Shown piece after piece: positions 1 to 11,205 of a stretch of 64,000 bases of DNA (within the stretch, counting starts at the first letter, position 1; each line of letters opens with the position of its first letter). The translations under genes were made by a program, and so were the position numbers. Source of the DNA: Halocafeteria seosinensis (lineage: Eukaryota; Sar; Bigyra; Bicosoecida); NCBI GenBank assembly GCA_001687465.1, contig LVLI01000281.1, positions 88,017 to 152,016 of the forward strand, in the 5' to 3' direction. A model generated the notes under the pieces. The model was given only the letters and a program-made list of their open reading frames with translations. It did no database searches and was not told where the DNA came from.

Positions 1-3000
1 CATACAGGTGGCCACTCGCAAGAGAAAAGACGTGGATTCTTTCATCTGCATCTGCGTTTGACAGGCTTCCAGAAAACATACTGCTGACTTGGCTCCACAA
101 CGAGCCATCCCCTTCATCTTTGGTGCCAGAGGGGCCCTCGATAGAATCCAACAACTTATCCTTTTCCCTTCCTGGGCGTCTACGAACGCGCAATTGCTTA
201 ATTGGACCCGTAAAGTCTCGTAAAGCAACAGGAAGTTTATCTACTACGGCTTCTTCCTTCCCCTCCTCTTCTTCCTCGTATGCCCACGGTCTCCGTCTCC
301 CAATAAACTGAAGCCGATCGTCCTGATCGTCGCCCCCTAGAGAAGGTCCAGTTGATACCTGCTGCACTATCTCATATAGGTCACTAGCTCGTCCTTGCGC
401 TAGCGCTATTTCCCATAAACCAGGATTCGCTTTCAGTTGGAAGTACCCGAGGTTTTGCATGACCAATGTGTCACTGTAGTATACATCTACGGTATTGTTG
501 GGCTCAGCAGAAATGTTTTTTCCCTCCAAAGGGTTACGAAGGATTAGTTGCAAGCCATTAGGTGGCTGGTGGAGGGTAGAGTCATCGCACTGTCCTGCCA
601 ATAAAAGGTTGTTGAGACTATAACGTATCTCAATATGTTCGGAAGCTCCATCGCTTTGTTGTCCCAGTCGAAGATTATCGAGATCGTAATTGTACGTGGC
701 TGAGGATTCTTGTACGTTCCACGGCTCAGGTGTGTACACTTTTGTCGTAAGTGTCACAGGTGAGCCGGGCAGGTGCGTAAACATAGCATGATCAGCGGTA
801 ACTTCTTTTAATCCACGATTATCTTTTCCGCCTTTCACCATATAGTACTGACTTCCAGGGGCAACAAACCGGAAGAATGACATAAGAGGGTTCTCCTTGT
901 AACTAGTCCCCGGGTTGTAGTACAAACGGACCGTGGCTCCCAACTGGTCACGTAGTGTAAGTAGGAGTGGAGCAACCCTCTGTGCCGCATCGGATACAGG
1001 ATCGAGAATAGCAACTACATCAATACCTGAAACAGATACTTTTGAGGGAGCTGAACTGAGCATTGTGTGCTGAGATTTTAGCCGGTTTTCTGGAAGTGTG
1101 CGTCTTTCATCCATGGCAGTATATTTCCCCAAAATTGACGAAGCCACAGCGACAACGTTATTCACAAAACCAGTCGTAACTTCTGAACGCGAGACACTCT
1201 TGCTAAAGCCACTGAAGTTCCTAGATGACTCCGACTCCACGTCTGGCAACACAATAGTGGAGTTTTGCACGACTGCAAGCACTTTTGCGCCCCGAGTAAC
1301 CTTTTCATGCACACACAGTGTGGCGAAGTCCGCTGAGTCCCACGACTCAGTACCTGTAAAGAAAATCACCCTCCCGTTAGCGGCTGCGACCCGTTTCCTA
1401 TCAGGGCCAGAAGAAGGGAACGAGGCTTCCAACACACTGGTGAATGACTTGGTAAACTGATACAATTGATAGTCATAAGGAAGCTCTTTTCCCTGCTGAA
1501 ACAGCTTGGTTAATTCTTGGACCTTCTTATATGCATCTGGGTCCAAACGGGACTTTACTGTACTGGATATGTCAGGCAAGAGGTAGTCTACACAATCTGG
1601 GGCGCAACTTTCATCACTCTCATCCAATTCCTTCACCAAAGGAATGATATAAACCTCCAATATTTCAGCAAAAGTCCCTAGATTGTCTGACTCGTGAGTC
1701 GCCAAGAGGTGGAACAAGTTGAACACAAACTTACAAAGTCGATCATGGTGACTGTCGGTACTAAACTCGCTTTTGTTAGGCACTAATGTTATCCGCACGT
1801 CTTGACTAATGTCAAGGGTAGATAGTTCACCAAATCGAGACGAATCGGTGTCGTCCGTATCTTCGTTTTCGCGAGAGGGGAGAAGTACTCGCAACGCTTC
1901 CACGACCTGGTTCAATCCTACGACGGTGCCAAAATCGTCAAAGAGAAAGAGAGATACGGACCGAAGTGACGCGGATGATCCAGGAGCACTATACCAGGAC
2001 AAACCGTTCTGCTGAGCAGACTTAAACAAGGGGGACGATTCCTCAGCACCAAGCTCTAAGAACCATTCTTTTCCGTGCAGTATCTCTTCGTGGTAATGAT
2101 CGATCTTGGCCCCGGACGACAATATCGCGCCAAGCACCGTCTGCTTGCTCTCCTTAAGTAGTTTCTCACTCAGTACGTTTTCCCGAACAAGAGACTGAAG
2201 CAAAGACAGTTCTTCCGAAATCAAGTGCATGAGTCCTTGCTGGACATCTATGCCCTTTTCTACCCTTCCATTCATAATGGTAGAGGGACATGGTAGACCC
2301 TTTTGCTTGACCCAATCATCAATTCTTCTTACGTAGCCTTCCCATTCTCCATCCGAATCTCTGAGTACTTCTTCGGCTTCCTCCTCAAACTCGTCGGAGT
2401 CCCATGCCCCGGTAACAGATGCAGCCGCCTCAGCATAAGCTTCTTTCGCAACATTGAGAGGGACACCTGAACTCATGGCAATTCTTTCCATCTCCTCACG
2501 AGAATATTTGCCACTCATTGCCATTTGTCTCATAGACCGTTGAAGTTGTGTACTCCACTGGGAAAATAGCTGCTGTAAAAATGCTTGGCCAGCAGAAACT
2601 GAATGGGTTTTCTTGATAGCCAGGAAGAGCTTCGAGAGCTGCTTCCCTGTTGCATCCTCTGGTTTCCTCTCCTCGGTTATGTCCCCGCAAGACGATGTGA
2701 AGACAAGTCCTATACGAACTGGTAAGGAGGCTTGTACAAGCTGAAAAGCAGAGGCTAACGCTTGCATGGACGCTGGCCGGCTGAGATCCATAACGAATAC
2801 GGCTGTATATATATTTCGCCGTATCGCATGGAGCTGAAAGGTAGGCTTTGTCAGTCCGTTAATACTTGTAGGCCAAGCCCGGTATCTAGCGTCCTTTTCG
2901 ACGTTGTTGAGGAAACTTATGACTCCTGTCGCTCCACGCCGGAAGTCTAGGCGAACAACGTCGGTCCCCATTGCTAGAGCACTTGCATCACTGTCATCTG

Positions 3001-4740
3001 CTACTTCATCACCCTCCTCCAGCGCAGAATCTTCTTTCCCGGCCACCCGTTGTAACGTTTGTACAGTTCCAAATGATAGAGGAAGACTGTACAATTGTGA
3101 CAAAACTGAAGCTTCCTTCTGAAGATCTCGCATTAGCGTGAATAGGTTAAAGCGGATGGAGGTAGCATCTACGGTTCTACCGTTGACTAGGATAACATTT
3201 TGGCCAGGGGCCACGAAGTTTTGGTTCCAGTAGGCTTCGCGACGAAGTTGGGTCGGAACTTTAACCCTGAGTAAGCGCTCTGCGATCAGCGGAAAGTTCC
3301 CTGTAACACGCTGGAGCATTAACAAGGGATCTGTGAGAGCAGGATCTTCTAATTCCTCCTCAGAAAGGCTTTTGTCATCTACTGAGGCCATCAGATGAGC
3401 CGCTGTCTGAAGTCCGATGTCTTTCCACTTTGCAAGCTTTTGTTCATCCGAATCTTCTTCCGTCTTTGTGGAATCCTTTTTCGCGGGGCGAAGAGCATTC
3501 AACTTCTCGATGTAAAACCCATCGCCAATCCATTCACGAGGAGTTCCTGAGCGTCCCATATTGGCATTCTCTGTGACAACTTCATCACCCGTGTTATTGA
3601 GCTGTTTATCGTCCATGGCTTTGTACTCCAAATTCTTGATGTCTAACCCTACACCATACCCAGAGAGCCATAGCGATTCCTGTTTGAGATCATTCAAGTA
3701 CACCTTACGGGCTTCATCGGTTACCTCTGCGGGACCAGCTGCTTCCCCTGCGGTATGTCGAAGAGCAAGTTGGAAGCCAGTTCCGTCCTCAAGTTGTTCA
3801 GCCACTTCCAGCACCTGTCTGTAAAAAGAATGAAAGTTTTCGGTACCAAGAGTACCATAAAGAAATACGGTAACTAATTGTTGGCTCGTTGGATCATCTG
3901 CTCGTTTAAGCACCTGTGTATGGTCGGCTTCTGTGATCTCTAAGACAGTTTGCGCTTGACCTTGCAAAGCGCTGGTCTTCTCGCCACCGACAGACTCGAT
4001 GTTCTGTCTGGTTATCTCTGCAAGGCTGCAGATAGTAGAATAGTGAGAGTTTCCCTCCGCAACATCCTTCCGAAGGACGAGCCATGTTTCAACAGGTAGA
4101 GGGCATTCTCTGGGAGATGCCAGTGTTACCTGTATCCACCACGTAGTATGTCTGTGTGCTATAAGTAGAACCCAAAACAGAGGCAGACGTACCTGTCGAT
4201 GTACCTCGACTGCAGCCGAGTAGGCTCTTGTATCCAAGGCGGTTCTCAGCACCTGCCATCATGCATTCCCAAAGTTGTTTTGTATGAAAAAGAGGAAAGC
4301 ATTCCAACTAACTTACCCTTCTGGTAAGGCCTCCAGTCACTTCATTGGCGCAAGTCTCCGCGGTAAGAAGCAAGTCCCGTTTGTCCTTGGACGGAGACGA
4401 ACCTCGTTGACGATTAATACAATCGACAAAGGTCCAGAACAATCTCGGATTCTCATCCGCTATAAATTCACTGCACCCCATCAAATGTATCTGTCAGTGC
4501 ATCCATAGTAGAACAAAGTGTACGATATACCTACCTGGCTTCGGCAATCAGTCCATATCCTTTCCCCAGCGTGGGCCATTGCGCTTGGACTCTGACATTC
4601 ATGGAATGTCCAATTTGAGGGCCTTCCTTCTCGGTCTCCGCGGCTGATACTGACAGAATGCTCCATAGTATCACCAGGAAGAGACAAAGACTCCTAGTAA
4701 TTGTTGTGTTGTTCTTGTACGCTGCCGCCATACGCATCAT
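1..4740 (-). CDS. UGGT: UDP-glucose:glycoprotein glucosyltransferase (partial, C-terminus outside window)
   Basis: ER-lumen folding sensor that re-glucosylates misfolded N-glycoproteins for the calnexin cycle. Exons read as 4535-4740, 4317-4470, 4193-4252 and 4129 down to the window edge; the first two sum to 360 nt and phases agree. Exon 1 encodes a hydrophobic signal peptide (RSLCLFLVILWSILSVSAA). Family landmarks follow in order: AEASEFIADENPRLFW; WLSGYGVGLDIKNLEYK; VILVNGRTVDATSIRF; GVISFLNNVEKDARYRAWP in the thioredoxin-like sensor part; and finally RIHVFSLASGHLY, which is the start of the GT24 catalytic domain. About 1,500 residues are inside the window and the catalytic domain lies beyond position 1. 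The 63-nt segment 4130-4192 is stop-free and in frame, but has a CAG|GTACGT donor and ATACAG acceptor; removing it restores the family spacing, so I treat it as an intron. I did not check every codon of exon 4 for further introns. Confidence 0.93.
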
Positions 4741-5139
4741 TCATTCACTCACTCACTCACTCCATAAAGGGACTAACTACAATTGGAGTGTGTGTATGCA
4801 GGATAAATGCATGCATGTATTTGTGGTCTACGGTTGCTCACAACAACAATACCAGGGGTATCCGAGTGTGGAACTGGAATGGGGTTTGTGTGAAGTGGGC
4901 TGGGTATACGTGTGGGAAGCGAAGCCAGACTACAGCGTGCATTTAGCCACAACCGGCGGGGCTGTGTACTAGCCTGTGGTTAGGTAAATGAGGCTGTTCG
5001 CCGAGAGTCTTCGTGAAGAAGTTGCCCAGCGATTGGATATTTCTATCAGAGCCGTGAGCTGGAAGAGATGCTGTCGTTTGAATTGGATCTACTAATACAA
5101 GATTTGGTAAATTGGTCAGCAGCTACAACGCAAAACAAG
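4741..5139. other. Intergenic, UGGT 5' flank
   Basis: No gene is supported. It holds a short ACTC repeat run near 4745-4762 (CATTCACTCACTCACTCACTCC), just upstream of the UGGT start codon, and must contain the UGGT promoter. The open frames on the plus strand here look like antisense noise with no family resemblance. Confidence 0.5.
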
Positions 5140-5372
5140 TTAAGGACAAACCGGTTTGACGAACTTTATTGCGCAAGGCATAGTTTTTTCTGCTAGAGGC
5201 AGATTCCGATACACTTGATGAGGAGGGCTTTCTCCTGCTGGGGGTGGCTTTACTTCGTGACTTGCTGACCTGCGGCCTTCATCACCACCCCGTGCGGTAG
5301 CTCCGGTGGTCCATTGAAAATTGTTCTCCTGCAATACAATATCTTTACCAGAATTTCCTAATACCTGTCTAC
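5140..5372 (-). other. Possible 3' continuation of the SAP-domain gene
   Basis: After the stop at 5373 there is a possible acceptor (TATTGCAG) at about 5331-5338, then a Pro/Glu-rich open segment to 5140. In a second frame it reads TIFNGPPELPHGVVMKAAGQ before a stop. No confident exon can be built because no donor fits ahead of the stop. Confidence 0.2.
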
Positions 5373-6010
5373 TCATGAGGATGAGCTGGAAGTATAGGCA
5401 TCCTGCGCAGAAGATTCAAGTAAAGTAGGCTTCAGCGACTCTTCACCTTTTGTATCGGCCTTTCCTCGCCGTCGTAACACCTCTCTTAACTCTGGTACTG
5501 TCATCTTGTCGGCCTTCGAAAAAGTTGCATGTTGTTCATCGTTGAGCAGACATCCTTTCACCTTTTCTACGAGTTCCGCTTTGCGTTTACCTACCAATTC
5601 AAGCTCCCCTCCCGACCTCGTTAAAATGCTTCCAGATCAACTACCCGCGCGGTATCAACATTATCCCAAGTCATGCCCTCAGGCACCTTTCGTGCTCTCT
5701 TCGGATTTTTCTCTGTATTGGTCGTTCGTCCTCTCTTTGCATCTTTGCCTGTTTTAACCACGTGCAGAGGTGGTAGCGTTGACCACAACGGGGATGCCAT
5801 GTCCATGTCATGCATAAGCCCCATTGAAGCATCCTCAGCATGTACTGGTTCCTTAGACTCACGGAACCCTTCGCACCCATTAAGACTTACGGGAATAATT
5901 AGATGGTCACCATGGGCATGCTCAAGCGCTGCGGCATATGTCTCCTCGCGGATATTCAAAGCGAAAACAAGGCTAATACAGTTACTGAACGTAGGACCAT
6001 ACATTTTCAA
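5373..6010 (-). pseudogene. SAP-domain protein fragment with one-base frameshift
   Basis: Two overlapping minus-strand frames make one SAP (DNA-binding) motif only if a single base is added. Upstream frame 6010-5621 ends ...DNVDTARVVDLEAF then TAA; the next frame continues LTRSGGELELVGKRKAELV, which is the second half of a SAP helix-loop-helix. The break is at a run of four T (minus strand; plus AAAA near 5624). A second SAP-like stretch, MTVPELREVLRRRGKADTKG, follows before a stop at 5373. The upstream part has a basic KRGRTTNTEKNPKRARK stretch resembling a nuclear localisation signal. The start codon is uncertain. SAP proteins of this form often accompany mobile elements. It could instead be a sequencing error in a live gene. 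Confidence 0.45.
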
Positions 6011-6341
6011 GTTCGTATCTTCTCAAATTCTTTAAATTCAAGTGACAGCTCGTTCTCGCTCACCTCCGCACCGGCAATTATTTTATCCCTTGTCTTCTTC
6101 TTTAGCTATTGGAAGCGATTCTGAGTTCCGCATTCTCATTGGTGCTAGAAAGACTCCTCTTGATCTCTACCTCTCTTTCGCCGAATGGCCCCGCACAAGT
6201 CGCTTTCTAAATCTTTCGGCAACGAGTGATCAATGACTGGGTCGTACGGATCACTGTTCTGCTTAAAAATACACTGCTTTAAGCCTTTGTAGTTTACCTG
6301 CTCCTGCTTCGTCGCATCGCCATTAGCCTTAATGCACTGGT

Positions 6342-7151
6342 CTATTCAGGCAAGACATGGCGATAGGGCATGCCACATACTAATTGTCTCGTCTGGCAAA
6401 ACACAGGTATTCCATAGTACGAACCGTTGTTCCGACGCTTGTCCCAAACTAGTTGCGTCAAGAAACTGATTATTTTTGAAACCATTCCAAAAAATTTCAT
6501 TGGGGGGTTTTCGAAGACACGGGTTGTCTTGCTCGAGAAGTCTTTTCCAACATCCAAGATAGTGTCCTTCGAAAGTGGTTCGGAGTCCCTTATGAATCCA
6601 TCACTATATACAGGAAATGCGGATGTTACGACGAGAAGGTCTTGCATCTTCTGGGCTAGCTTGTCCTTTTTCAGACTTCACCATACAACGAGAAACAGTT
6701 CGGTCATTGTAGCCTCTTTGGAAGCAACTGTATCGACTCTCAACTCTCTCAAGGATTCAAATGCTGTCTCGATCCTGCGTATAACCGTATACTTCGCAGA
6801 TTTGACAGTCCATTCAACACTCTCTAAAAGACACTCTTTAATGTTGGTGTCACGAATTGGGATACGCTCTTGTTGCAGACCAGGTAGCATTCCAGTGTGC
6901 TCTTCCCTGCAACACCTTCAATCCATTCCTAAAAGTCAGGTCGCGACTATTGTACGAAGAATCCCAAGCTTTTCAACATCGAAATATACCAGTAGGAGAC
7001 CTTTCACTCTTTGAACATCGAAAAGATCAAAGTTCATAAGATTGACGAGTTCGTTTCGTGATTGTCCAACCAACGCATCCGAAGTAACTGTTTTGTTCCC
7101 TCCAGACAACGACGATATATCCCCAAATCCATTTCCATGAGAGCATCGCAA
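6342..7151 (-). pseudogene. 270-codon minus frame interrupted only by three TGA codons
   Basis: One minus frame from ATG 7151 to TAG 6342 is open except for TGA at about 6936, 6921 and 6678. The pieces look protein-like (IKECLLESVEWTVKSAKY; ENPPMKFFGMVSKIISFLTQ) but I recognise no family. A competing frame near 6900 contains EWIEGVAGKSTLECYL, a weak P-loop look-alike. The plus strand also carries a 195-codon open frame (6427-7014) that is Ser/Arg-rich and looks like an antisense shadow. A decayed gene is the simplest reading. UGA recoding is not supported, since neighbouring genes encode Trp with TGG. Confidence 0.3.
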
Positions 7152-7516
7152 GCTCTATGAACCCGATAGAGCAAACCCGGGGCGACTCTTTTCGTATGTC
7201 CAGAGTCTTAAAAGCCTATGATAACGCTTAACAAGCTTGGAAACACCGAACTGAGTATCACTCAGTGGCACTCATTCATCACCCTATCGTGCAAACCTGC
7301 CACAAAAGAAGCTCAACAGACGACGCGCATCGTCACAATATAGCGTACAGCTTACATAATGCAATTCCTATTTGCGTGGGATGTGCTACGTCTGAACTTC
7401 GGTACAACCTTCACATCTATTTTACTCAGGGACTAGGGAGTACGAGGATAGACATTCTTCAAACCTCAAGTTTGAAATGATTCACACGTACGGGACTGTC
7501 TATGGATCGGTAGGAA
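7152..7516. other. Intergenic, nothing recognised
   Basis: Between the broken frame at 6342-7151 and the TrpRS stop codon. I see no supported gene or structured element; it should contain the TrpRS 3' UTR. Confidence 0.4.
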
Positions 7517-9666
7517 TCAAAATTCTAAAGGACGAACTCGCATAAAGTCTTCAACTACACTATCATCCACCTTCCTTCGATTTTCTTGCTGGGTTGCAAT
7601 CATTTGGTCCACCACCTCGATCAACCGCTTCTTCACTTCACCTGTCAACACATTCCCCTTGGCATACTCACGGCCAATATGAGCCAGTTCATCGTCACTA
7701 TCGAGGAAAAACCGAAGATATTGGAAAGCTACATCTTGCTCCAAATCAGCACCATGCTTGCGTTGGAGCTCCTCCGTCGCTTGGCCACCACTAAACGCAT
7801 GTTTATTTATCTGCATCCCATTTGAAGGAACAGTGTGTTCAGACACCCACCAGAGTAAAGAAACCAGGGTTCTAATATGCTAGACGAACCTTTTTCTTGA
7901 TATCATTATATGTGTCCGTAACATAAATTGCTGAATTTGTTGCACTAGCACTCATTTTACCTTTGGCACCTTGCAGCGCGGGAAAGAATTTGCTATGTAT
8001 CAGTGCAGGTTTTTCCCAACCCAGTCGAGGCGCAACGTCTCTAGTCATTCGGAAGTACGGATCCTGGTCGATTGCCTGCAACGCAAAAAACAATGGGAAA
8101 CAAAATAATCGCGTCGCGGAGAAAACAAAGATAGTCGAGGACACACATACCTGTGGAATGAGGCACAGCATATCTTTCTTATTTCCAAACAGATCTGCGA
8201 ATGATGTGCAGAAAGAGGGTGCAGCTTGTATCGCCGGAAATGCTTGTTTACCAATGTTATCCGAGTCACTAAAACCAAATATTCCTCGGGATTGGCTAAA
8301 GGTAACACTCTTTTGTATCTTAAGGATATTCGGGTACATGCGGCCAACGTAATCAATGTCAGAAAAAATAAACGTCTTCTTTAAATCAAACCCGCATGCA
8401 ATAATATCCTTGGCATTTTGCTTTCCCAGTCGGTACGCCTCTTCAACGGTCAAATCCTTCCACAAGAACTTTTCATCATCAGTAAGCTGAATAACGACAG
8501 GAACGTTGAATACTTCTTGCAGCCACTGAGTGAATTGGAACGGTATCAAATGACCTAAATGCAAGGATTCGGAAGAAGGGCCACGACCTGTATACAAGTA
8601 GAATTTCTCCCCTTTCTCATACCGATCAAGAAGAACGTCGAGGTCACGATGGGAGAAAAACAACCCACGCCTAAGAAAGCGATGAGGCTTCCTTCCTGTC
8701 AGCTTTTCCATCCTTTCCAAGATGCTTTCATCAACTTTGCTCGTACCGAAATCGCGAAGTAGTTTATTATAGTCCACTCCGTCGTCCGCTTCCACCTCCC
8801 AGGGTGTTACGAGTTGGGCACTTAGATGACCCTCAGCGGCGAAACCAGCATTCTTAGAAGCGGTTTCGTCTTCTTGATGAGTGGCTGGTTTCCTCTCAGT
8901 GGAGGGCTGCTGGAGTCGTTGAGTCTGCCTCTTAGTGCTTTCCACATCCTTGCCTTTTTCTTTCTTCGGCTTTGCAAGATTGAATGAAGCTATGTCGTCT
9001 ATTGACGGAGGATCATCCAGCGTTTGATCAAATGTCACAGAGTCCGTTGCAATGCAGCTAAAATTGATTGTGAGTTCGCCACGTTTAGGAACATATTTCG
9101 TCTTTTCGACGGTGAAGCTCGCGATAAATCCTGTATTTGTCAAGACTGGTTGGTTCTCACTCAAAACATTGAGGTTCCACTTTGGGATGTATACCAGCTT
9201 TAATCTTGTGCTATCTGGGTTCACTAGAGCCACATCGTAGATACAGTAGCCGTAGCGTTCCTCGGCAGTACTTCGGTCCATTTCAAAGACATATACAGGG
9301 ACGCTTTCTTTGATTTTCGCTTCCGTTTGATCAATAACTTGTTGGATCTCATCATCCGTTGCAGGACTCTGTATCATGAACGCTTGCCGTCTCTGAGAAA
9401 GGAGTGGGCACTATTGTTCACACCCATCGTTCCATACGTACCTCCTTATCCCGGAAGACTTGGATGGTCAATGCAGCTCGGTTGCTTCCGAGCAATTTCA
9501 GGCTCTTTGTGGTCTGGGCCGTGGGCATCCGAAAAACGGAGACAGCGGCACCCTGTACAGTGCACAATAGAGGTGAGGGAGAGTGAGGAATCGTCTCGAA
9601 GTCATTTCATACCTTGAGCACCCTTGCCGCTGTCTGAATGGCGGCGTTTGTGGCCTTTTCGCTCAT
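7517..9666 (-). CDS. WARS1: Tryptophanyl-tRNA synthetase, cytosolic eukaryotic type
   Basis: Charges tRNA-Trp in the cytosol (class Ic synthetase). Five exons: 9613-9666, 9442-9552, 8151-9368, 7890-8075 and 7517-7810; all introns are phase 0 and the sum gives 620 residues. The HIGH-type signature is [10 protein letters not shown], and GKMSAS is the KMSKS-type loop. The C-terminus [20 protein letters not shown] through FMRVRPLEF matches the eukaryotic/archaeal anticodon-binding region. About 210 residues precede the catalytic core: a predicted beta-rich domain ([19 protein letters not shown] onward) and a charged KKEKGKD linker. That extension is not the usual WHEP domain and I cannot name it. 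The 75-nt intron 8076-8150 is stop-free and in frame, so gene finders may wrongly retain it; it falls between CLIPQ and [13 protein letters not shown], which are contiguous in the family. Confidence 0.95.
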
Positions 9667-10114
9667 TTTCGACGATAAGAGAAACACCCCCAACAGAGAG
9701 GAGAGAAAGAAAGAGTTTCAATACGATATTCCCACGTGCTGTTTCTGAGGTATAACCCTTCCATAAGAAAACAACTCTTTGTCATCATCTATGTCGTTCC
9801 TCGTTGCGACCGCTCTTTCTTTTCGTCGACTTCGGTCGAGATTGAGGAAGCGCCGCAGCGCTGCATGTATAACAAACACGGTATACAATAATAAATACAT
9901 CTCTATATGGTTGTATCACCATTACCAGTACACATCTACACACAAGACGTTTATCTCTCCGAACTACGGGTATACATGTTTACATTCAGTTGCAAACGTC
10001 CTACATGTATCTTCTCAATTTTCACGGATCTGGATCTTGTTGCAACCAGTAAACAGGACGATATCTGTACACCATACAGCTTCTCAACTGGCGGTTGCTA
10101 TACCTTAGGATAGA
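9667..10114. other. Intergenic, TrpRS 5' flank
   Basis: Contains the TrpRS promoter side. The short open frames on both strands show no family resemblance. An AT-rich stretch lies at 9880-9910. Confidence 0.4.
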
Positions 10115-10742
10115 GTGTCACTAGACTTTTTTCAGTCTCTCGGTGAAGTGGGGTTTATCCAGAGGGGCAGAGCGCAGGGGCGATCTTCCCAGTCTCGCAT
10201 GCGGGATGGGATCCGTTTTGCCAAAAAGACACCTCCCATGCTTCGACGCGACTTGACCGAGTTTGCGAGGCGTTTCCTCGCAGAGAACAACTCGGAGGCA
10301 GTGATGAGGAGAGCGGCCATAGTGATAAACTGGCTCGCAGTGGGACGCGCTGATGAAGTCGCTCTGATGACGTGGAATTGCCTGTCACTTCCCATAACTG
10401 GAGAATACCTCACTGCTGATTAAAAGACATCGACATTCCATGACATTTTTTCTGGATAGGTCAAAATATGAGACAGATTACTTGCACTGCTTAGGTAGTT
10501 ATCTCATAACCTCTCCTCTCGAGGAAACCATGGTGAGCAACACTTTATTTTCCCACAACTCGACCAAATTGACTACGTGGTTGAAGGAAAAAGATGAGGA
10601 AAAGGTCAATTACGTCGGTACACCTTTGCGCATTGGCGCATCCAATCAAATGGCAAACAATCGGGATGTATTACATCATATAATAGCGCGTGGAGGCTGG
10701 GAGTGTCAAGGGATCAACAATGTTTTCCACTATCTGCTGTAA
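10115..10742 (+). pseudogene. Tyrosine recombinase remnant (Crypton/DIRS-like), frameshifted
   Basis: Two adjacent frames together look like the catalytic half of a tyrosine recombinase. Frame 10115-10423 has IVINWLAVGRADEVALMTW, matching the box-I pattern with the catalytic Arg in LAVGR. Frame 10440-10742 has DYLHCLGSYLIT, then TPLRIGASNQM with an R of the H-x-x-R type (the His position is Thr here). It continues to HHIIARGGWECQGINNVFHYLL, matching the GGW...Y box-II end of eukaryotic element recombinases, with Tyr as the likely nucleophile. A stop and a frame change separate the halves, so it is dead as read. The family assignment rests on motif memory only. Confidence 0.5.
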
Positions 10743-10778
10743 TTGTTCGAGAGCATAAAAGTAAACGTCGGAGGACGG

Positions 10779-11205
10779 GTCACATTTGTGTGTGTGTGTG
10801 AGGACGGGCGTTGGCACGATGGACTGATTATAAAACGGGTGCGTATCTACCCCGCCTCGTATTCACGACTGAGGATAACCGCAAGGATAGGTATTGAAAC
10901 TTACACTCATCTCTTTGGACAAAACACGGCAATTTTTCGTGATATTTCGTCAGGATGTACACCGATCACTGGACTGCTTCACGCGATGTTAGCGAGCCTG
11001 CTAATGTACTTCAACGATGTCCTTACGGATTGGGGATCCAAATCTCATATTATTCAGATCACCGACGCCGCATCACAGTCCGGTATTCAATACTTAACAC
11101 TAATCATGTGGGGACGACTTTTCAAAAACGACTTTAACAAGTGCAATCTTGACAATATTTCCACACACACACAAATGTGACAGATAGCCCACCGGCCGGG
11201 AAGTT
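10779..11205. mobile_element. Small TIR-bounded element (MITE-like)
   Basis: GTCACATTTGTGTGTGTGTG at 10779-10798 is repeated as its exact reverse complement CACACACACACAAATGTGAC at 11162-11181, giving a ~400-bp unit with inverted ends. The right end continues AGATAGCCCACCGGCCGGGA to about 11205, the dispersed motif also found at 33951-34010 and 56515-56562. The interior has no convincing gene. Part of each inverted end is a CA/TG dinucleotide run, which weakens the case, but the AAATGTGAC core is unique sequence. It lies directly downstream of the recombinase remnant. Confidence 0.45.

Noticed and set aside
6427-7014. 195-codon plus-strand open frame
   Set aside because: Ser/Arg-rich composition, no family resemblance, and it lies antisense to a more protein-like minus frame; treated as a shadow.
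6342-7151. UGA-as-Trp or selenoprotein gene
   Set aside because: Neighbouring conserved genes use TGG for Trp and TGA as a normal stop (for example the 62135 and SAP-region stops), and no homologue supports readthrough.
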